Shown here: positions 1 through 9,332 of the stretch, in pieces
How positions within the stretch are numbered: the stretch's first letter is position 1
Layout: the number at the start of each line of letters is the position of its first letter
Assembly: GCA_964020085.1 (NCBI GenBank)
Contig: OZ026596.1
Coordinates: 16,355,795 to 16,419,794 of the forward strand
From: Micromussa lordhowensis
Lineage: Eukaryota > Cnidaria > Anthozoa > Scleractinia > Lobophylliidae
DNA length: 64,000 nucleotides
Direction: 5' to 3'
The notes under the pieces: generated by a model
Databases searched by the model: none
Seen by the model: the letters and a program-made list of their open reading frames with translations, nothing else
Told to the model about the DNA's origin: nothing
Made by a program: the position numbers and the translations under genes

Positions 1-267
1 AAGTGTATGAAAGGGGCAGCAGTCTCCCCCCATCTTGGGATTCTCAGTGGGCAAATACAGAAACGGCTGTGATGGTTCAACATTTATCAGGGTGACTGCA
101 TGGGCAAAACCCCATTTGAGACATTCTGAAGAGCAAGAGATCCCGATTTTAAAAATGCCTCATCAAAGAAATAATTAAGACTCCTTTTATTCCTTAATGT
201 AGGATTATCCTTCTGGAAATGTGGGGCTCGGAAGATATTTGCTGTTGCAAATATTGCAGATACAAGA

Positions 268-765
268 ATGCCATCAAAGAGGGCATCAAAGTCAAAGGCC
301 ATGTTTGCGATGAATCAGGTTTCTGATGTATCAGATGGGAGTGATGATGACTTTGTCCCAAAGAAGTTTAAAGCAGCAGAGAAAGATCAGGACATTCACA
401 AAATGAAGGGTGACATTATTGATGTGAAATGCATGGTAACTGAAATGCTTGAAGTTAACAAATCATTGCCTTTGCCACTTGGTATCACAAAGCTTGTTAA
501 AGAGGCATTCCAGTGTAAGATATGCCATGACACACCAATGAAACCACCAATAATTGCAACCAAATGTTGCAGCAGTCTCATAGGTTGTGACGAGTGTGTC
601 AATACATGGTATGATGGTGTGAATGGCCTTACTAAGAAGTGCCCACACTGTAATGAGCCAAGAGGCTATGCATTTACATTCCAGTTTAAGGGACTGGATG
701 ATTTCTTGACTGGAATGAGAAAGGTTCTTATCACAAGATCTGAAGATGATAATCTAGCTGAATAA
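268..765 (+). CDS. RING-type zinc finger protein (165 aa), cellular or transposon-associated
   Basis: The frame starts with a Lys/Ser-rich, then acidic, low-complexity N-terminus (residues 1-50). It ends with a Cys-rich module: C83-x2-C86, C100/C101, C107-x2-C110 and C125-x2-C128, followed by a conserved-looking tail (FKGLDDFLTGM, about 140-150). The spacing fits a RING/U-box-like zinc fold, usually found in E3 ubiquitin ligases, but no His ligand is obvious, so activity is unproven. From memory, similar small RING proteins are multicopy in cnidarian and fish genomes. The gene converges tail to tail with the DDE integrase-like gene at 1263-3060, and both may belong to one mobile element. The 5' end may have further exons; the ATG at 268 is simply the first in the open frame. 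Confidence 0.6.
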   Translation: MPSKRASKSKAMFAMNQVSDVSDGSDDDFVPKKFKAAEKDQDIHKMKGDIIDVKCMVTEMLEVNKSLPLPLGITKLVKEAFQCKICHDTPMKPPIIATKCCSSLIGCDECVNTWYDGVNGLTKKCPHCNEPRGYAFTFQFKGLDDFLTGMRKVLITRSEDDNLAE

Positions 766-1262
766 GAAATTCAAATCTCAGTCATAATCATCTTAAATCT
801 AGTTCATATTTGACAGCAAAGGCAGCTATAGTATAGATTTGTGGTAGTTGTGTTTCTCGTGATAATTGAAGGAGTAAGACTTGAAGGCATGTGATACAAT
901 GTAACATTTTATAAGGATTGACCCTGACATTATTGTTGTTGATATTCGTACAACATGAACCTCCCTGCTTGCCAGTGGGTGTCAACAGTCATGTTTAATG
1001 CTTGTCACTGTCACATAAAGTGACTCATTGACATTTCTTTATTACTTTTAAGAGGTTTTAAATAAAGATCAGTATATTTACAAAAATAAGGATTCATCAT
1101 ATGGTTTGTTTCTGTTTTTCTGATTCAGTGTTCCACATGTAATCTGAAAGTGATAATGATTCTAAGATAATTTATTCCAACCTGGCATTTATCATGCAAT
1201 TTCAAGGAGGGTCCTTCCCTTCCTATTACTTTGAAATAGACAAGCACAATCATAGCTGATAG
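766..1262. other. Intergenic 3'-UTR region between convergent genes
   Basis: This 497-nt gap has no supported gene. It holds the presumed 3' untranslated regions of the RING gene (+) and the integrase-like gene (-). Short frames here have no recognisable domain. Confidence 0.6.
1038..1066. terminator. Back-to-back polyadenylation signals
   Basis: AATAAA on the + strand at 1061-1066 lies about 300 nt after the RING stop. TTTATT at 1038-1043 reads AATAAA on the - strand, about 220 nt after the integrase-like stop. The two hexamers lie 17 nt apart between two converging genes, which suits overlapping 3' ends. The hexamer is common by chance in AT-rich DNA. Confidence 0.45.
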
Positions 1263-3060
1263 TTAAGTGAAAGTATTGAGTGAAATAGTGAGATCTATAA
1301 AATACTGCAGCCCCTCCTGAAATAGCCTAGGCTGACCATTTACCAAATGATGAAATATAGTATCAAAGCTTGAAAATCTCAATAGTAACTGCATCAGTCT
1401 TTGCTGCTGAAGGCCTGGATGGTTGGCAAGGAGATCAACTCCATATGGCTCGGGACAGGTAAGATGCCCTCCTTGATTTTCATAAGCAGCTACAGCCTCT
1501 GCTGCAGTTGGAAGGATACCTCGCTGAGGAAGAGGAAATGCCTTGTTGTTTGTCATCAAGTCATCTGGAACACCCTTCCCTAAACAGATAATTGTACTAA
1601 TTAGTAAATGAATTCGGAATATTTGAAGAGTACTTTTGTATCGTTTGCATTACTTTTTTGGCATAAAAACTAATTTGCAAACACTGAAAAGCTAATAAAT
1701 TTTACCAGGTATTGGGTGTTGGTTCCAGCTGTCAAACACTTGTTTTATTCCAACTGCAGCCACCTGGGTTGTAAAGGTGGACACCGAAAACTTGACCAGA
1801 TCATCATCCATGTCTATCAGATCATCATTAACCATGTTATTTAGTATTCGTTTAATGGGATAATTCACACGAGCATTGAACTCCACCCATTTCCTTTCAG
1901 CTGGATGATTCTGTTGTGAGAGAGTAAGGGAATTCAAATAACTTAAGCAATAAAACTGAAAGAGTCGTGGAAAGCCGCTTTAAATTCTCTTTACGAGGGC
2001 CTCGTCAGGTGCATCAGGGACAAATTGATCTGGGAACATGATTCTATAGCCAATAAGACTTAACTTAATTTCGCTTTCGTTTGTTAAAACTTTCCAATCT
2101 GCCACGTACAGGCTTACCTCTTTGGACATTGTTTGAATAAATGGCACTCTTCCTAAGTTAGTTCTGTAATTAGCCATTTTCTCTTGGACATAAAGTAGTA
2201 GGTAGAATTCATTTCCATGATCGACTCTTATCTGGTCCCACATGCCGTACTCTAAAACTGCAGGTCTGTTAATGAACGATAAAAACATAGAATGAAATGA
2301 AGTTTTTCTAGTTTTGTTCCATCCAACATCGACAATTTATATGGACTTTATATACGCTCACCTGTATATATGATCATAGATTACAGAGTTGTTTTTAATG
2401 GGCATGGATGCAAATGATACCAGTTTTCCACTGTACCCATCTGAAGCGCACACATGAGTTAGCCCATACATAACAAGTTTTTCATTTTGATCGATGTGCA
2501 GTTTGTGTCCAAAGTAATCTGCCTTGTAAGGAAGTGGATTGATATTCCGCTGAGCATTAGCACATCTTGCCGCATGATACAGCGGAGAGACTACAGACAA
2601 AGCTTTCCCAACGCGTCTATCTCCGGCATCAATTCCCTTGCTTTTCAAGAATCCTTTTATCATTTTACGGCCCCAAGTTGGTCCAACCTGTGATAATGAA
2701 ATAAGTGTACCGAAATAATTGTGAATCGAAATCTTTTTTTAGTACAATTGGGAAAATATTGCAGGTACCTGGGCTCACCTGTTTAACTGCAGTTCGAACG
2801 TGTCCTTCGAGTTCATCGGTGGTGATACGATTACGAACAATATTGTTATTTAAACAGAACCTCCTAACTGTTCGTTCACTGAATCCCTTTTCACCTGGAT
2901 ACTTCTGTTTCAATATGTTACTGATTTCTGCATGAGTTTTCTTTCGGCGAAGAAACAAATCTCTGACAAAGTTCACATCTGTGGCATCCATGTTTAAATT
3001 TGGCGGGTGGCACGTTACTAGTGCCCAAGCCACAGCAATTTGATCCAATGACCTTTGCAA
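1263..3060 (-). CDS. Five-exon DDE integrase-like gene (about 425 aa)
   Basis: Five frames join at consensus splice sites with reading frame kept throughout. Exons (descending): 3060-2779, 2687-2362, 2265-2118, 1910-1706 and 1579-1263. Donors read GTGAGC, GTGAGC, GTAAGC and GTAAAA; all acceptors end in AG. The exons total 1,278 nt with one terminal stop. Exon 1 has a helix-rich, HTH-like segment (about residues 27-85). The catalytic triad can be assigned to D of HIDQNEK (exon 2), D of RVDHGNE (exon 3) and E of NHPAERKW (exon 4), with D and E 39 residues apart after splicing. The family is an rve-superfamily integrase-like group seen in invertebrates and fish, as I recall it. Introns and an intact frame suggest a host-type or domesticated gene rather than a retrovirus. 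An alternative start is the Met at residue 24. Confidence 0.8.
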
Positions 3061-3516
3061 CTAGAATACGCTCCCTCCCCTCTCTCCTTGACACGTAACT
3101 CAGGTTGCCTCTGAGGGCAGGACAGGGCCGGATGGGACAGTCACGATCACGAGAGGTGTAAGCAAAAGAGCAACTTAGCCTACCCCTACTGCGTCAACTT
3201 TTGTTCTCCTTCCGCGCGATCAATCTTCAATTTTGTATTCGAAATACAAAATTGAAAATTGAAATCAATTTTCAATTTTTGATTTTCGCTTAATAAATTG
3301 TCTATTTTTGGCGTAAACAAAATTGAAAAGAGAATGATATTTCAAATTTTGTTTCTAAAAGCCGATTGATTTCTTGTAAAAGTATTCTATTTTTCATTCA
3401 TCTGAAACCTTGGAAATATGTTAAATAAAGTAATAATTTCAATTTAGTATTTAAAATATACAAACCGAGAGGAAATGATAAATAAGACAAAAAGAAAGTA
3501 AAATTTCATCTTCTTT
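3061..3516. other. Host/element junction region (456 nt, no gene)
   Basis: Composition changes near 3,210-3,225. The left part is moderately GC-rich (with CCGCGCG at its right edge) and should hold the promoter of the integrase-like gene. The right part is strongly AT-rich and leads to the 3' end of the fibre gene. The left end of the Polinton-like element must lie here. No terminal inverted repeat partner was found at 20,336-20,581, so the exact boundary and target-site duplication are not defined. Confidence 0.5.
3226..3279. repeat. Nested palindromes at the left edge of the element
   Basis: There are two perfect inverted repeats that overlap. Arms 3226-3239 (TTCAATTTTGTATT) and 3243-3256 surround a 3-nt loop. 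Arms 3248-3262 (AAAATTGAAAATTGA) and 3265-3279 surround a 2-nt loop. A weaker inverted pair built on AAACAAAATT lies at about 3,315-3,354. They could form cruciforms near the element terminus, for example as part of an end or replication structure. AT-rich DNA also yields such repeats by chance. Confidence 0.7.
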
Positions 3517-6162
3517 CTAAATTGAAAATGAAATGGACGAATGACACACGGACCGATTACCCATATCTATAGGTGCTTCATAATTAATAACTTTGTTTCT
3601 GATGGTATAGAATCTATCCCAAATTCGTGGGTCAACGTCATTCTGATGACCACTTACACCATAAACAACTACAAAGATGTTTGTGAAAAAATCATAAGTT
3701 TCACCACTCCTGTACTTTAAAGTTAAATCAATATCTAAATCAATAATCCCAATGTTTCCATATTTATGAAAATTGATAATTGTTCTACTATGATCAGAAA
3801 AAGTATTTGTATTATTACGTGATACATTCAAAGTTTCGGATACAGCGTTAACAACCACTTCATCTTTATCCACTTTATTACCATAATACATTTCAAAAGC
3901 TAATGTATACTCACCTAAATCTAATGATTTTAAATCAATAGTTAATCGAGTACTATAATAATGGATGGAATCATCATACTTAATTTTAAATCGATAAGTC
4001 TCTCGTTTAATTTGATAAAAATCTCTATCTTTTTTTCCAGCTTTAGTAATATCATCATCATCTTCTTTAAATAGGTCATCATCCATAACAAAAGAGAATT
4101 CATTCTCTTGTCGGTTTGCTTTAATATTAAGTGCTTCTGCTTCACTCACTTTATCTTCTATCAAAGAGTTAATAACAGCGTTATTATCACTAATTGTCCT
4201 ATTAACATAGTTAACATTGGAAGCGTGAAAGCTATCTGATGAATTTGGATCTTTCAAACGGATAATGCTATGATTGGCCATATCGAGATCTCCTTCCATG
4301 GGATAAGGATTTTTCCTGTTAAGAGCTGCTGCAGCGACATCATTTATTTGTCTTTTTAGTTGACCTCTCTGTCCGTGAAAATACCCAAAGTTAATAACAT
4401 CATTGGATTGAGCATTTTGTGCTGCTTGACTTGAGTCATCTTCAACAAAAGGTTTAATATTTCTAATAGAATTTCCTCCCATATCGAGATTTCCTTGCAT
4501 CCCTCGATCACCAGTAAGGGGCAGATATGTAGACTTAGCTCCTCCAACAGTTAGGGCTGCATCGTCTGCTGAACTACTCCTAATTCCAGTGATAGCATTA
4601 TCACCCATTTGGAGAGTACCTGTCATAGCACGTGAACCATCCAATTTTAATACATCTGTAGGTAGCTTACTTATTTCTGCTAAGACAAATGCCTTGGAGA
4701 CCAAATCATTTGTATCAAAAGTATTGACACCATATGGTTCAGTATTTCTTATCCGTTTACCTTTTAAGTCATAGTCATCACCTTTTAATTTTAAAAAGTT
4801 TTCATTGACATAAAGTTTATTAACAGCCATTTTAGAATCTTTTACATAATTAGGGTAATCAATGATTGGGACATCATCTTGAGTCTCTAAATCTGTTATT
4901 TTATTGTCATTCATCTTGAGATTTCCAGTCATAGCACGAGAACCATCTACTTTGAGATAAAGACTTAAATCAGACTGTGGTATGGAAGCAATTTGACTTT
5001 CTAAATAAGTCTTTGTCACAGGTTGCTGCGGCCCAGTTGGAATAGGTAAGCTAAAAATCCTATTTCCATTCATAGAAAGATTACCAGTCATGTTTTGGCT
5101 TCCGTTTAGGAGTAATACTTCTGACCTATCTGCTTTTCTAGAAGATAAATCATTAATAGCAATATCCTGTTTAGCGTCTTCATCGTCAACATATTCTTTG
5201 CTTGTTGCATCTTTAGAGTCAGTAGGATTACCAATATTGATTATCTTTTCATTATTCATATTGATCGGTTCAAAATTTAATATTGTTCCTGAAAAATCAG
5301 TACTTTTAACATTAAATAATCTATGATCAAAACTAGTCCTTTGTATTCCTTTGACACATCTACTAAAAAATAGAAATTTAAAATTAGAGTTACTGGAACC
5401 ATAATATCGAAATTGTAAACGGATGTTCACATCTCTTTTAGAACTATTAAATATTATGTAAGCTTTTGCGTAATTGCTAAACCAATCATGACTAAAATCA
5501 ATTATGTTTGCATTACCAGTGACATTTGTAAATAATAGCCTATCTGAATCACCATCTGTAACTATATTTGTTCCATCATATCCAAATATTTCAAAAACGA
5601 TAGAATAATTAGGATCTATTTCTAAATTGTTCACTAGTCGAACAGTAGAATAAGCATAACCAGATTGCGCCCCTTCTCGAGGCGCTTCTAATAGTTCAAA
5701 ATGATCAGTGTGCCCAGGAATAGGTATAGATCCTTTAGTACATTCTGCTTTATCACCAAAATCTTTATAAAAAGTAAAACTAGGTTGCAAATGATAATTT
5801 GTCCTATGATCTGTTGTCATCTCCTTTAATTGTTTTAGAGGTACAGCATCATTATCATCCGTAGCATCTTCTAAATCACTAATCTTATGATTATTCATAT
5901 TTAAATGACCAGTCATTGAAGTTGTTCCATCTCTTTTCAGATAAGGTGACAAATCAATAGCTGGTAGGTTATTATCTACATACTCTTTTGTTGCTGCATC
6001 ATTATTATCGATAGGAAGGGCTACTTCAGTTAATCGCTTACTATCAATATCAAAATTACCATCATCAGTTAGACTAAATCCAATTCCAGGTAAACCAGGA
6101 TCACCTTTTTCACCTCTTCCTGTTGCTGATGTTGATTCAAGTTGTCCATTGCTAAAACCCAT
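3517..6162 (-). CDS. Fibre/receptor-binding-like structural protein, 881 aa
   Basis: A short collagen-like stretch (GEKGDPGLPG, residues 17-26) is followed by roughly eight to nine degenerate copies of a fibre repeat. Its core is M-T-G-x-L-x-M-x-x-x-x-I-x-x-L, often ending in DA-x-x-K-x-Y-V. Typical cores are SMTGHLNMNNHKISDL and AMTGNLKMNDNKITDL. Two or three non-repeat beta-rich domains are interspersed, at about residues 125-290 and in the C-terminal 200. This architecture is that of trimeric fibres in phages, adenovirus-like viruses and Polintons, so attachment is the likely role. It is the leftmost element gene and runs leftward with the 75-aa protein and ATPase genes. The start is set by the AT motif ending TATTATAT directly before the ATG. 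Receptor and trimerisation are inferred, not shown. Confidence 0.75.
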   Translation of the reverse strand: MGFSNGQLESTSATGRGEKGDPGLPGIGFSLTDDGNFDIDSKRLTEVALPIDNNDAATKEYVDNNLPAIDLSPYLKRDGTTSMTGHLNMNNHKISDLEDATDDNDAVPLKQLKEMTTDHRTNYHLQPSFTFYKDFGDKAECTKGSIPIPGHTDHFELLEAPREGAQSGYAYSTVRLVNNLEIDPNYSIVFEIFGYDGTNIVTDGDSDRLLFTNVTGNANIIDFSHDWFSNYAKAYIIFNSSKRDVNIRLQFRYYGSSNSNFKFLFFSRCVKGIQRTSFDHRLFNVKSTDFSGTILNFEPINMNNEKIINIGNPTDSKDATSKEYVDDEDAKQDIAINDLSSRKADRSEVLLLNGSQNMTGNLSMNGNRIFSLPIPTGPQQPVTKTYLESQIASIPQSDLSLYLKVDGSRAMTGNLKMNDNKITDLETQDDVPIIDYPNYVKDSKMAVNKLYVNENFLKLKGDDYDLKGKRIRNTEPYGVNTFDTNDLVSKAFVLAEISKLPTDVLKLDGSRAMTGTLQMGDNAITGIRSSSADDAALTVGGAKSTYLPLTGDRGMQGNLDMGGNSIRNIKPFVEDDSSQAAQNAQSNDVINFGYFHGQRGQLKRQINDVAAAALNRKNPYPMEGDLDMANHSIIRLKDPNSSDSFHASNVNYVNRTISDNNAVINSLIEDKVSEAEALNIKANRQENEFSFVMDDDLFKEDDDDITKAGKKDRDFYQIKRETYRFKIKYDDSIHYYSTRLTIDLKSLDLGEYTLAFEMYYGNKVDKDEVVVNAVSETLNVSRNNTNTFSDHSRTIINFHKYGNIGIIDLDIDLTLKYRSGETYDFFTNIFVVVYGVSGHQNDVDPRIWDRFYTIRNKVINYEAPIDMGNRSVCHSSISFSI

Positions 6163-6177
6163 ATATAATATACTAAA

Positions 6178-6405
6178 TTAAATTTCTTCTTCTTCTTCTT
6201 CTCGATCTCTTAAGTAATCAGAATCTAACATTTTGAGATTTTTAATTAATAATAATATTTCATCAGAAATAGATTCGTTGTATTTTTTTTCAACTTCTTT
6301 TAAACATTCTAGTTTACTAGTAAGATTCTCTAATAAAAAATTTATCTCATTAAACACATTAAATATTTCGTGTGTTAATCTTCTCGGCAAACTAATTCTA
6401 TCCAT
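6178..6405 (-). CDS. 75-aa coiled-coil protein with acidic tail
   Basis: The product is short, helix-rich and probably coiled coil (residues 10-60, Leu/Ile heptads), ending in a run of Glu. The start at 6405 is preferred over the longer upstream frame because it lies one base after the ATPase stop and is preceded by ATATATAG, the start-proximal motif shared by the element's genes. The longer frame overlaps the ATPase coding sequence. It sits between ATPase and fibre genes, so a structural or fibre-assembly role is possible, but I do not recognise the family. Confidence 0.6.
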   Translation of the reverse strand: MDRISLPRRLTHEIFNVFNEINFLLENLTSKLECLKEVEKKYNESISDEILLLIKNLKMLDSDYLRDREEEEEEI

Positions 6406-6406
6406 C

Positions 6407-7045
6407 CTATATATTTTCATTGAAATTTTTTCTGATTGTCTTTTTTGTCTTATCAATGTACGCAAAACTATAAGGCTCACTAGTCGCACTCTCGAATCGC
6501 TTCTTAGGTACATTGACTTCTTTACACATTCTTGCTGTCTCTGCATTACTTGGAGAGTCAAAAATACAAAAATGAGAGCAATTCAACCTGATGTCTTTGG
6601 GAGTGAGATAATAAGATTGACTTAAATAGATTACACTGCAATTTTTATGACGGCCACCAATAAAATATTCAATGAGAGGTTTTTGGTTTCGTTCACAAGC
6701 AAAGTCATCAAAGATAACTATTTTTTGATTATCGTGGTCTAGGCTTTCCAGAGGAATGACATCACCATTACTCTCTTCTATGACATCATAACCAACCTCT
6801 TCTGAAATGGGTTGAAATGTTTCTAATAGTTGTCTGTACTTTGGTTGCTCAAGATTTTTTGAAAACAAGTAAATCTTATCATAGTAGAGTAGAGGATTAC
6901 AAAGCATATGCATGAGAACGTTAGTTTTACCACAACCGCTTGGTCCACAAATTAACATTCGAAAATTGTCTGAAGGCATATAAGGTAGCAGTCGTTTGAA
7001 ATTGCTGTCATTATTAGAAGCTGAATCATAATTAGGAATTTTCAT
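6407..7045 (-). CDS. Genome-packaging ATPase (FtsK/HerA type, A32-like), 212 aa
   Basis: Walker A GPSGCGKT is at residues 34-41 and Walker B IVIFDD at 109-114. A following YLSQSYY segment (about 140-146) resembles the sensor region, and R132 is a candidate arginine finger. Length and motif order match packaging ATPases of Polintons, adintoviruses and the poxvirus A32 group, which pump dsDNA into preformed capsids. It is divergent from the capsid operon starting at 7116 across a 70-nt AT-rich gap. The start ATG is directly preceded by TTATATAG. Confidence 0.92.
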   Translation of the reverse strand: MKIPNYDSASNNDSNFKRLLPYMPSDNFRMLICGPSGCGKTNVLMHMLCNPLLYYDKIYLFSKNLEQPKYRQLLETFQPISEEVGYDVIEESNGDVIPLESLDHDNQKIVIFDDFACERNQKPLIEYFIGGRHKNCSVIYLSQSYYLTPKDIRLNCSHFCIFDSPSNAETARMCKEVNVPKKRFESATSEPYSFAYIDKTKKTIRKNFNENI

Positions 7046-7115
7046 CTATATAATTAATATTTTTTTAATAAATGACTCATATTATGCCACATAATATAAA
7101 AAATATAAATATTAT
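7046..7115. promoter_or_regulatory. Divergent AT-rich promoter between ATPase and right-arm genes
   Basis: The 70-nt gap between two divergent starts is almost purely A/T. The leftward gene starts after TTATATAG and the rightward after AATATAAATATTAT. Both are variants of the start-proximal element motif. Function is inferred from position and recurrence. Confidence 0.5.
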
Positions 7116-8153
7116 ATGAGTCTCTCAAATTGGAAACGATTAGCTCAGAAACGGACTGAGACTGGAAGGATGAAGAATCAGCTTTATGATGAGATCACTG
7201 AAGAGAAGATAAAGAGTAAGACTTCTGACCAGCGGATAACAAAATCATTTAGACTAGATGAAATCATAGATGGGTTAAAGGCACAAAAGCCTAAGAATAG
7301 ACCGCAAATGAGAATACGTCCTGCCCCAGCGGGTAAACCAGAAGCGATTGATTATGCACCAGAAGTAGATCCATATGAAGATATGGATGTAGAAGGATTA
7401 TTAGATCTCCAAGATTACGTAGCGCCCCAGGCAGAAAAACAAATAATACCTAAAGGCGCGCCACCAAAATATGAAATGGATCCTAGTTTTTGGAATCTAG
7501 GAGGAGATGAATCTTTACCACCAGAATATTCTTTTGTGGAAGAAGGACCTTTAGCAATTGAATCACCACCTGATGATGATGATGATGAAGATTTAGATAG
7601 AGGAGATATTAATAGAATTTTAGATAGTGCAAATCTTCCTAACTATGATGATGTTGAAATGAGATTATCCCAACCAGAAATGACACCAGTTAAACGTAGT
7701 AAATATCTCGAGAGTAACATAAAAAGAGCAAATTCTGAAATAAGCAGTATTACAAGTAAATTTAAGACAAATACAACTAATAGACTAAAACAAGCCATAA
7801 AAAAAGGATTGCCAAAAGATGTAATAGAAAAGCTAGAGCGAGAAAAAGATATGGCTCATAAATTTGCTGATAGTAGACTAAAACCTATTCAAGAATATAG
7901 AGACTATCTAAAAGTACAGAAAAAGAAAAGTACAAAGGGAAGTGGCGTCAGGAGAGGCAGAGGAGTCTATTTCTATAATGATGCTCAAGAATTACTAAAG
8001 AAATTAACACTAATTATTGGTGAAATGGAAGCAGGCAATACAAGTGTCAAGATGAGAAATATGGGTCAAACTATCTTAGACACTCTATTAAGAACAAAAT
8101 CAATCAATAAGTCGCAATATCAAAAGTTAGTGAAAAAATATTTCAGGGTGTGA
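7116..8153 (+). CDS. Conserved Polinton protein, 345 aa, probable virion component
   Basis: The N-terminal half is charged and proline-rich (about 60-160) with an acidic patch of six Asp/Glu after ESPPDDDDDE. The middle is helical and basic (190-265). The C-terminus (about 285-345) is a compact helical region containing LIIGEMEAGNTS and ending KKYFRV. I recall comparable C-termini in other invertebrate Polinton proteins placed just before the penton gene, but know no proven function. A GSGVRRGRG stretch sits at the hinge before the C-terminal domain. The stop codon is separated from the next ATG by only three bases, so it is translationally linked to the penton-like gene. Confidence 0.6.
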   Translation: MSLSNWKRLAQKRTETGRMKNQLYDEITEEKIKSKTSDQRITKSFRLDEIIDGLKAQKPKNRPQMRIRPAPAGKPEAIDYAPEVDPYEDMDVEGLLDLQDYVAPQAEKQIIPKGAPPKYEMDPSFWNLGGDESLPPEYSFVEEGPLAIESPPDDDDDEDLDRGDINRILDSANLPNYDDVEMRLSQPEMTPVKRSKYLESNIKRANSEISSITSKFKTNTTNRLKQAIKKGLPKDVIEKLEREKDMAHKFADSRLKPIQEYRDYLKVQKKKSTKGSGVRRGRGVYFYNDAQELLKKLTLIIGEMEAGNTSVKMRNMGQTILDTLLRTKSINKSQYQKLVKKYFRV

Positions 8154-8156
8154 TAT

Positions 8157-8924
8157 ATGGAGAGAGAAATCTCATTAAGCAGTTTTGCAGTTAAAGATGA
8201 AGCTGGTAATCGACCTGGTGATTTTACTACAAGGTTTTCTAGAACGCTAGACTATGAACACAGTGATGGGATTTGGTATATTGGTTTTAATAAAATTATT
8301 TCAATGGCTTTTACATGGACAAATATAAATTCTGGTTACGACAATCAAAAGATAGCTTACAGTAAAGACGGTGGGAAAACATTTACAGATATTGATTTTC
8401 CAAAAGGAGTTTGGGATTACACTGATATTGATAATTACATTAAGGAAAAGACTAAAATAGTCGGCGGTGATGGTGATGAAGAATTTCCAATCACGGTGAC
8501 TTTTGATGAACCAACTTTTAGAGTCTTAGTGACTTTAGACGCTAACTATCAGCTTGACCTGCGTAAATCTAATTTTGGTAAACTAATAGGATTCGATAAG
8601 GTGATCTTAAGAGATGAGAGAAACGTTAGCCCCAAAGTACCTAACCTATCAGAAGATACAGATGTCCTAAATATTCACTGTGATTTAGTCTCTGATTCAT
8701 TAGTAGATGGGGTAGAATCAGATATTGTTTTTAGTTTTGGTACAGGAACGCTCAGACCTTCTTACAATTTTACCCTTGAACCGCGTCGTGTTATATACAA
8801 TCCTATCAATAAAACAAGAGTTTCAAGCGTTCGAATCTATGTAACTGATGGCTTAAGAAGACCAGTCTATTTAAATCATGCTGACACTGCATTTTCATTA
8901 ATCTTAAAAAAAGTTCCATTTTAA
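8157..8924 (+). CDS. Penton-like minor capsid protein (single jelly roll), 255 aa
   Basis: The sequence is beta-rich with few long helices. Landmarks are YQLDLRKSNFGKLIGF (about 130-145), NIHCDLVSDSLVDGV (about 175-190), the FEPRR-like segment LEPRR and a C-terminal IYVTD region. This pattern recurs in Polinton/adintovirus penton homologues, which occupy capsid vertices as pentamers of a single jelly roll. Order (345-aa protein, penton, core-like protein, major capsid) fits a capsid operon. The identification rests on recalled family resemblance, not a search. The ATG follows TGATAT immediately. Confidence 0.75.
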   Translation: MEREISLSSFAVKDEAGNRPGDFTTRFSRTLDYEHSDGIWYIGFNKIISMAFTWTNINSGYDNQKIAYSKDGGKTFTDIDFPKGVWDYTDIDNYIKEKTKIVGGDGDEEFPITVTFDEPTFRVLVTLDANYQLDLRKSNFGKLIGFDKVILRDERNVSPKVPNLSEDTDVLNIHCDLVSDSLVDGVESDIVFSFGTGTLRPSYNFTLEPRRVIYNPINKTRVSSVRIYVTDGLRRPVYLNHADTAFSLILKKVPF

Positions 8925-8930
8925 TTATAT

Positions 8931-9302
8931 ATGAAGTCAAGAGAGTTCAAAAAGATTTATCACCCAAGAATGGGACGATATGTCTACAAACACCGTGGCA
9001 ATGGAATTATAGTAGATAATCTTATGAAACCACTAAAAAAGGTAGCTAGTGCTTTAACTGGACAGGTTTTAAAACCATTTGCTAAAAAAGCAATACAAGC
9101 TGGTGTCGCTCATGCGGGAGAACGAGTTGGTAAAAAGGCTGCTGATAAAGTTATAGAGCGATCTGGTGAGCTTATCCGAAAAAGGCTATCCTCAGGGTCT
9201 AAAAAAGCGACAAAGTCAACAAAGTCAAAGCCAGGTAGAGCAAAGCCAAAAACGCAGGAGGAAGTTTATACACTGATTAATAATCTAATAGCACGCTCTT
9301 AA
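8931..9302 (+). CDS. Basic core-like protein, 123 aa
   Basis: A basic N-terminus (KKIYHPRMGRYVYKHRG, residues 8-24) is followed by an alanine/lysine-rich helical segment with AAxKVxxR-type spacing (40-85). A Ser/Lys/Arg tail (86-110) follows, with a short helical end. High positive charge and position beside capsid genes suggest DNA condensation in the virion, like adenovirus core proteins, though no specific homology can be claimed. The start is only six bases after the penton stop, with TTATAT abutting the ATG. Confidence 0.6.
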   Translation: MKSREFKKIYHPRMGRYVYKHRGNGIIVDNLMKPLKKVASALTGQVLKPFAKKAIQAGVAHAGERVGKKAADKVIERSGELIRKRLSSGSKKATKSTKSKPGRAKPKTQEEVYTLINNLIARS

Positions 9303-9332
9303 AGAAAAAAAAAATCTGATAAAAAATATATA

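Noticed and set aside
3357..3367. An 11-nt match (AAAAGCCGATT) between the left flank and some satellite units
   Set aside because: Too short in AT-rich sequence to support a common origin; noted only as a possible lead if the satellite is found at other element ends.
3517..6162. Prophage origin because of phage-like fibre repeats
   Set aside because: Neighbouring adenain, rve integrase with chromodomain, pPolB and VLTF3 genes and spliced flanking DNA point to a eukaryotic virus-like element.
6406..6561. Longer start for the 75-aa protein
   Set aside because: It overlaps the ATPase C-terminus, while 6405 has the shared TATATAG motif directly upstream.
6233..6625. 130-aa + strand frame opposite the ATPase
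   Set aside because: It is the complement shadow of two supported - strand genes, with no domain and no start motif.
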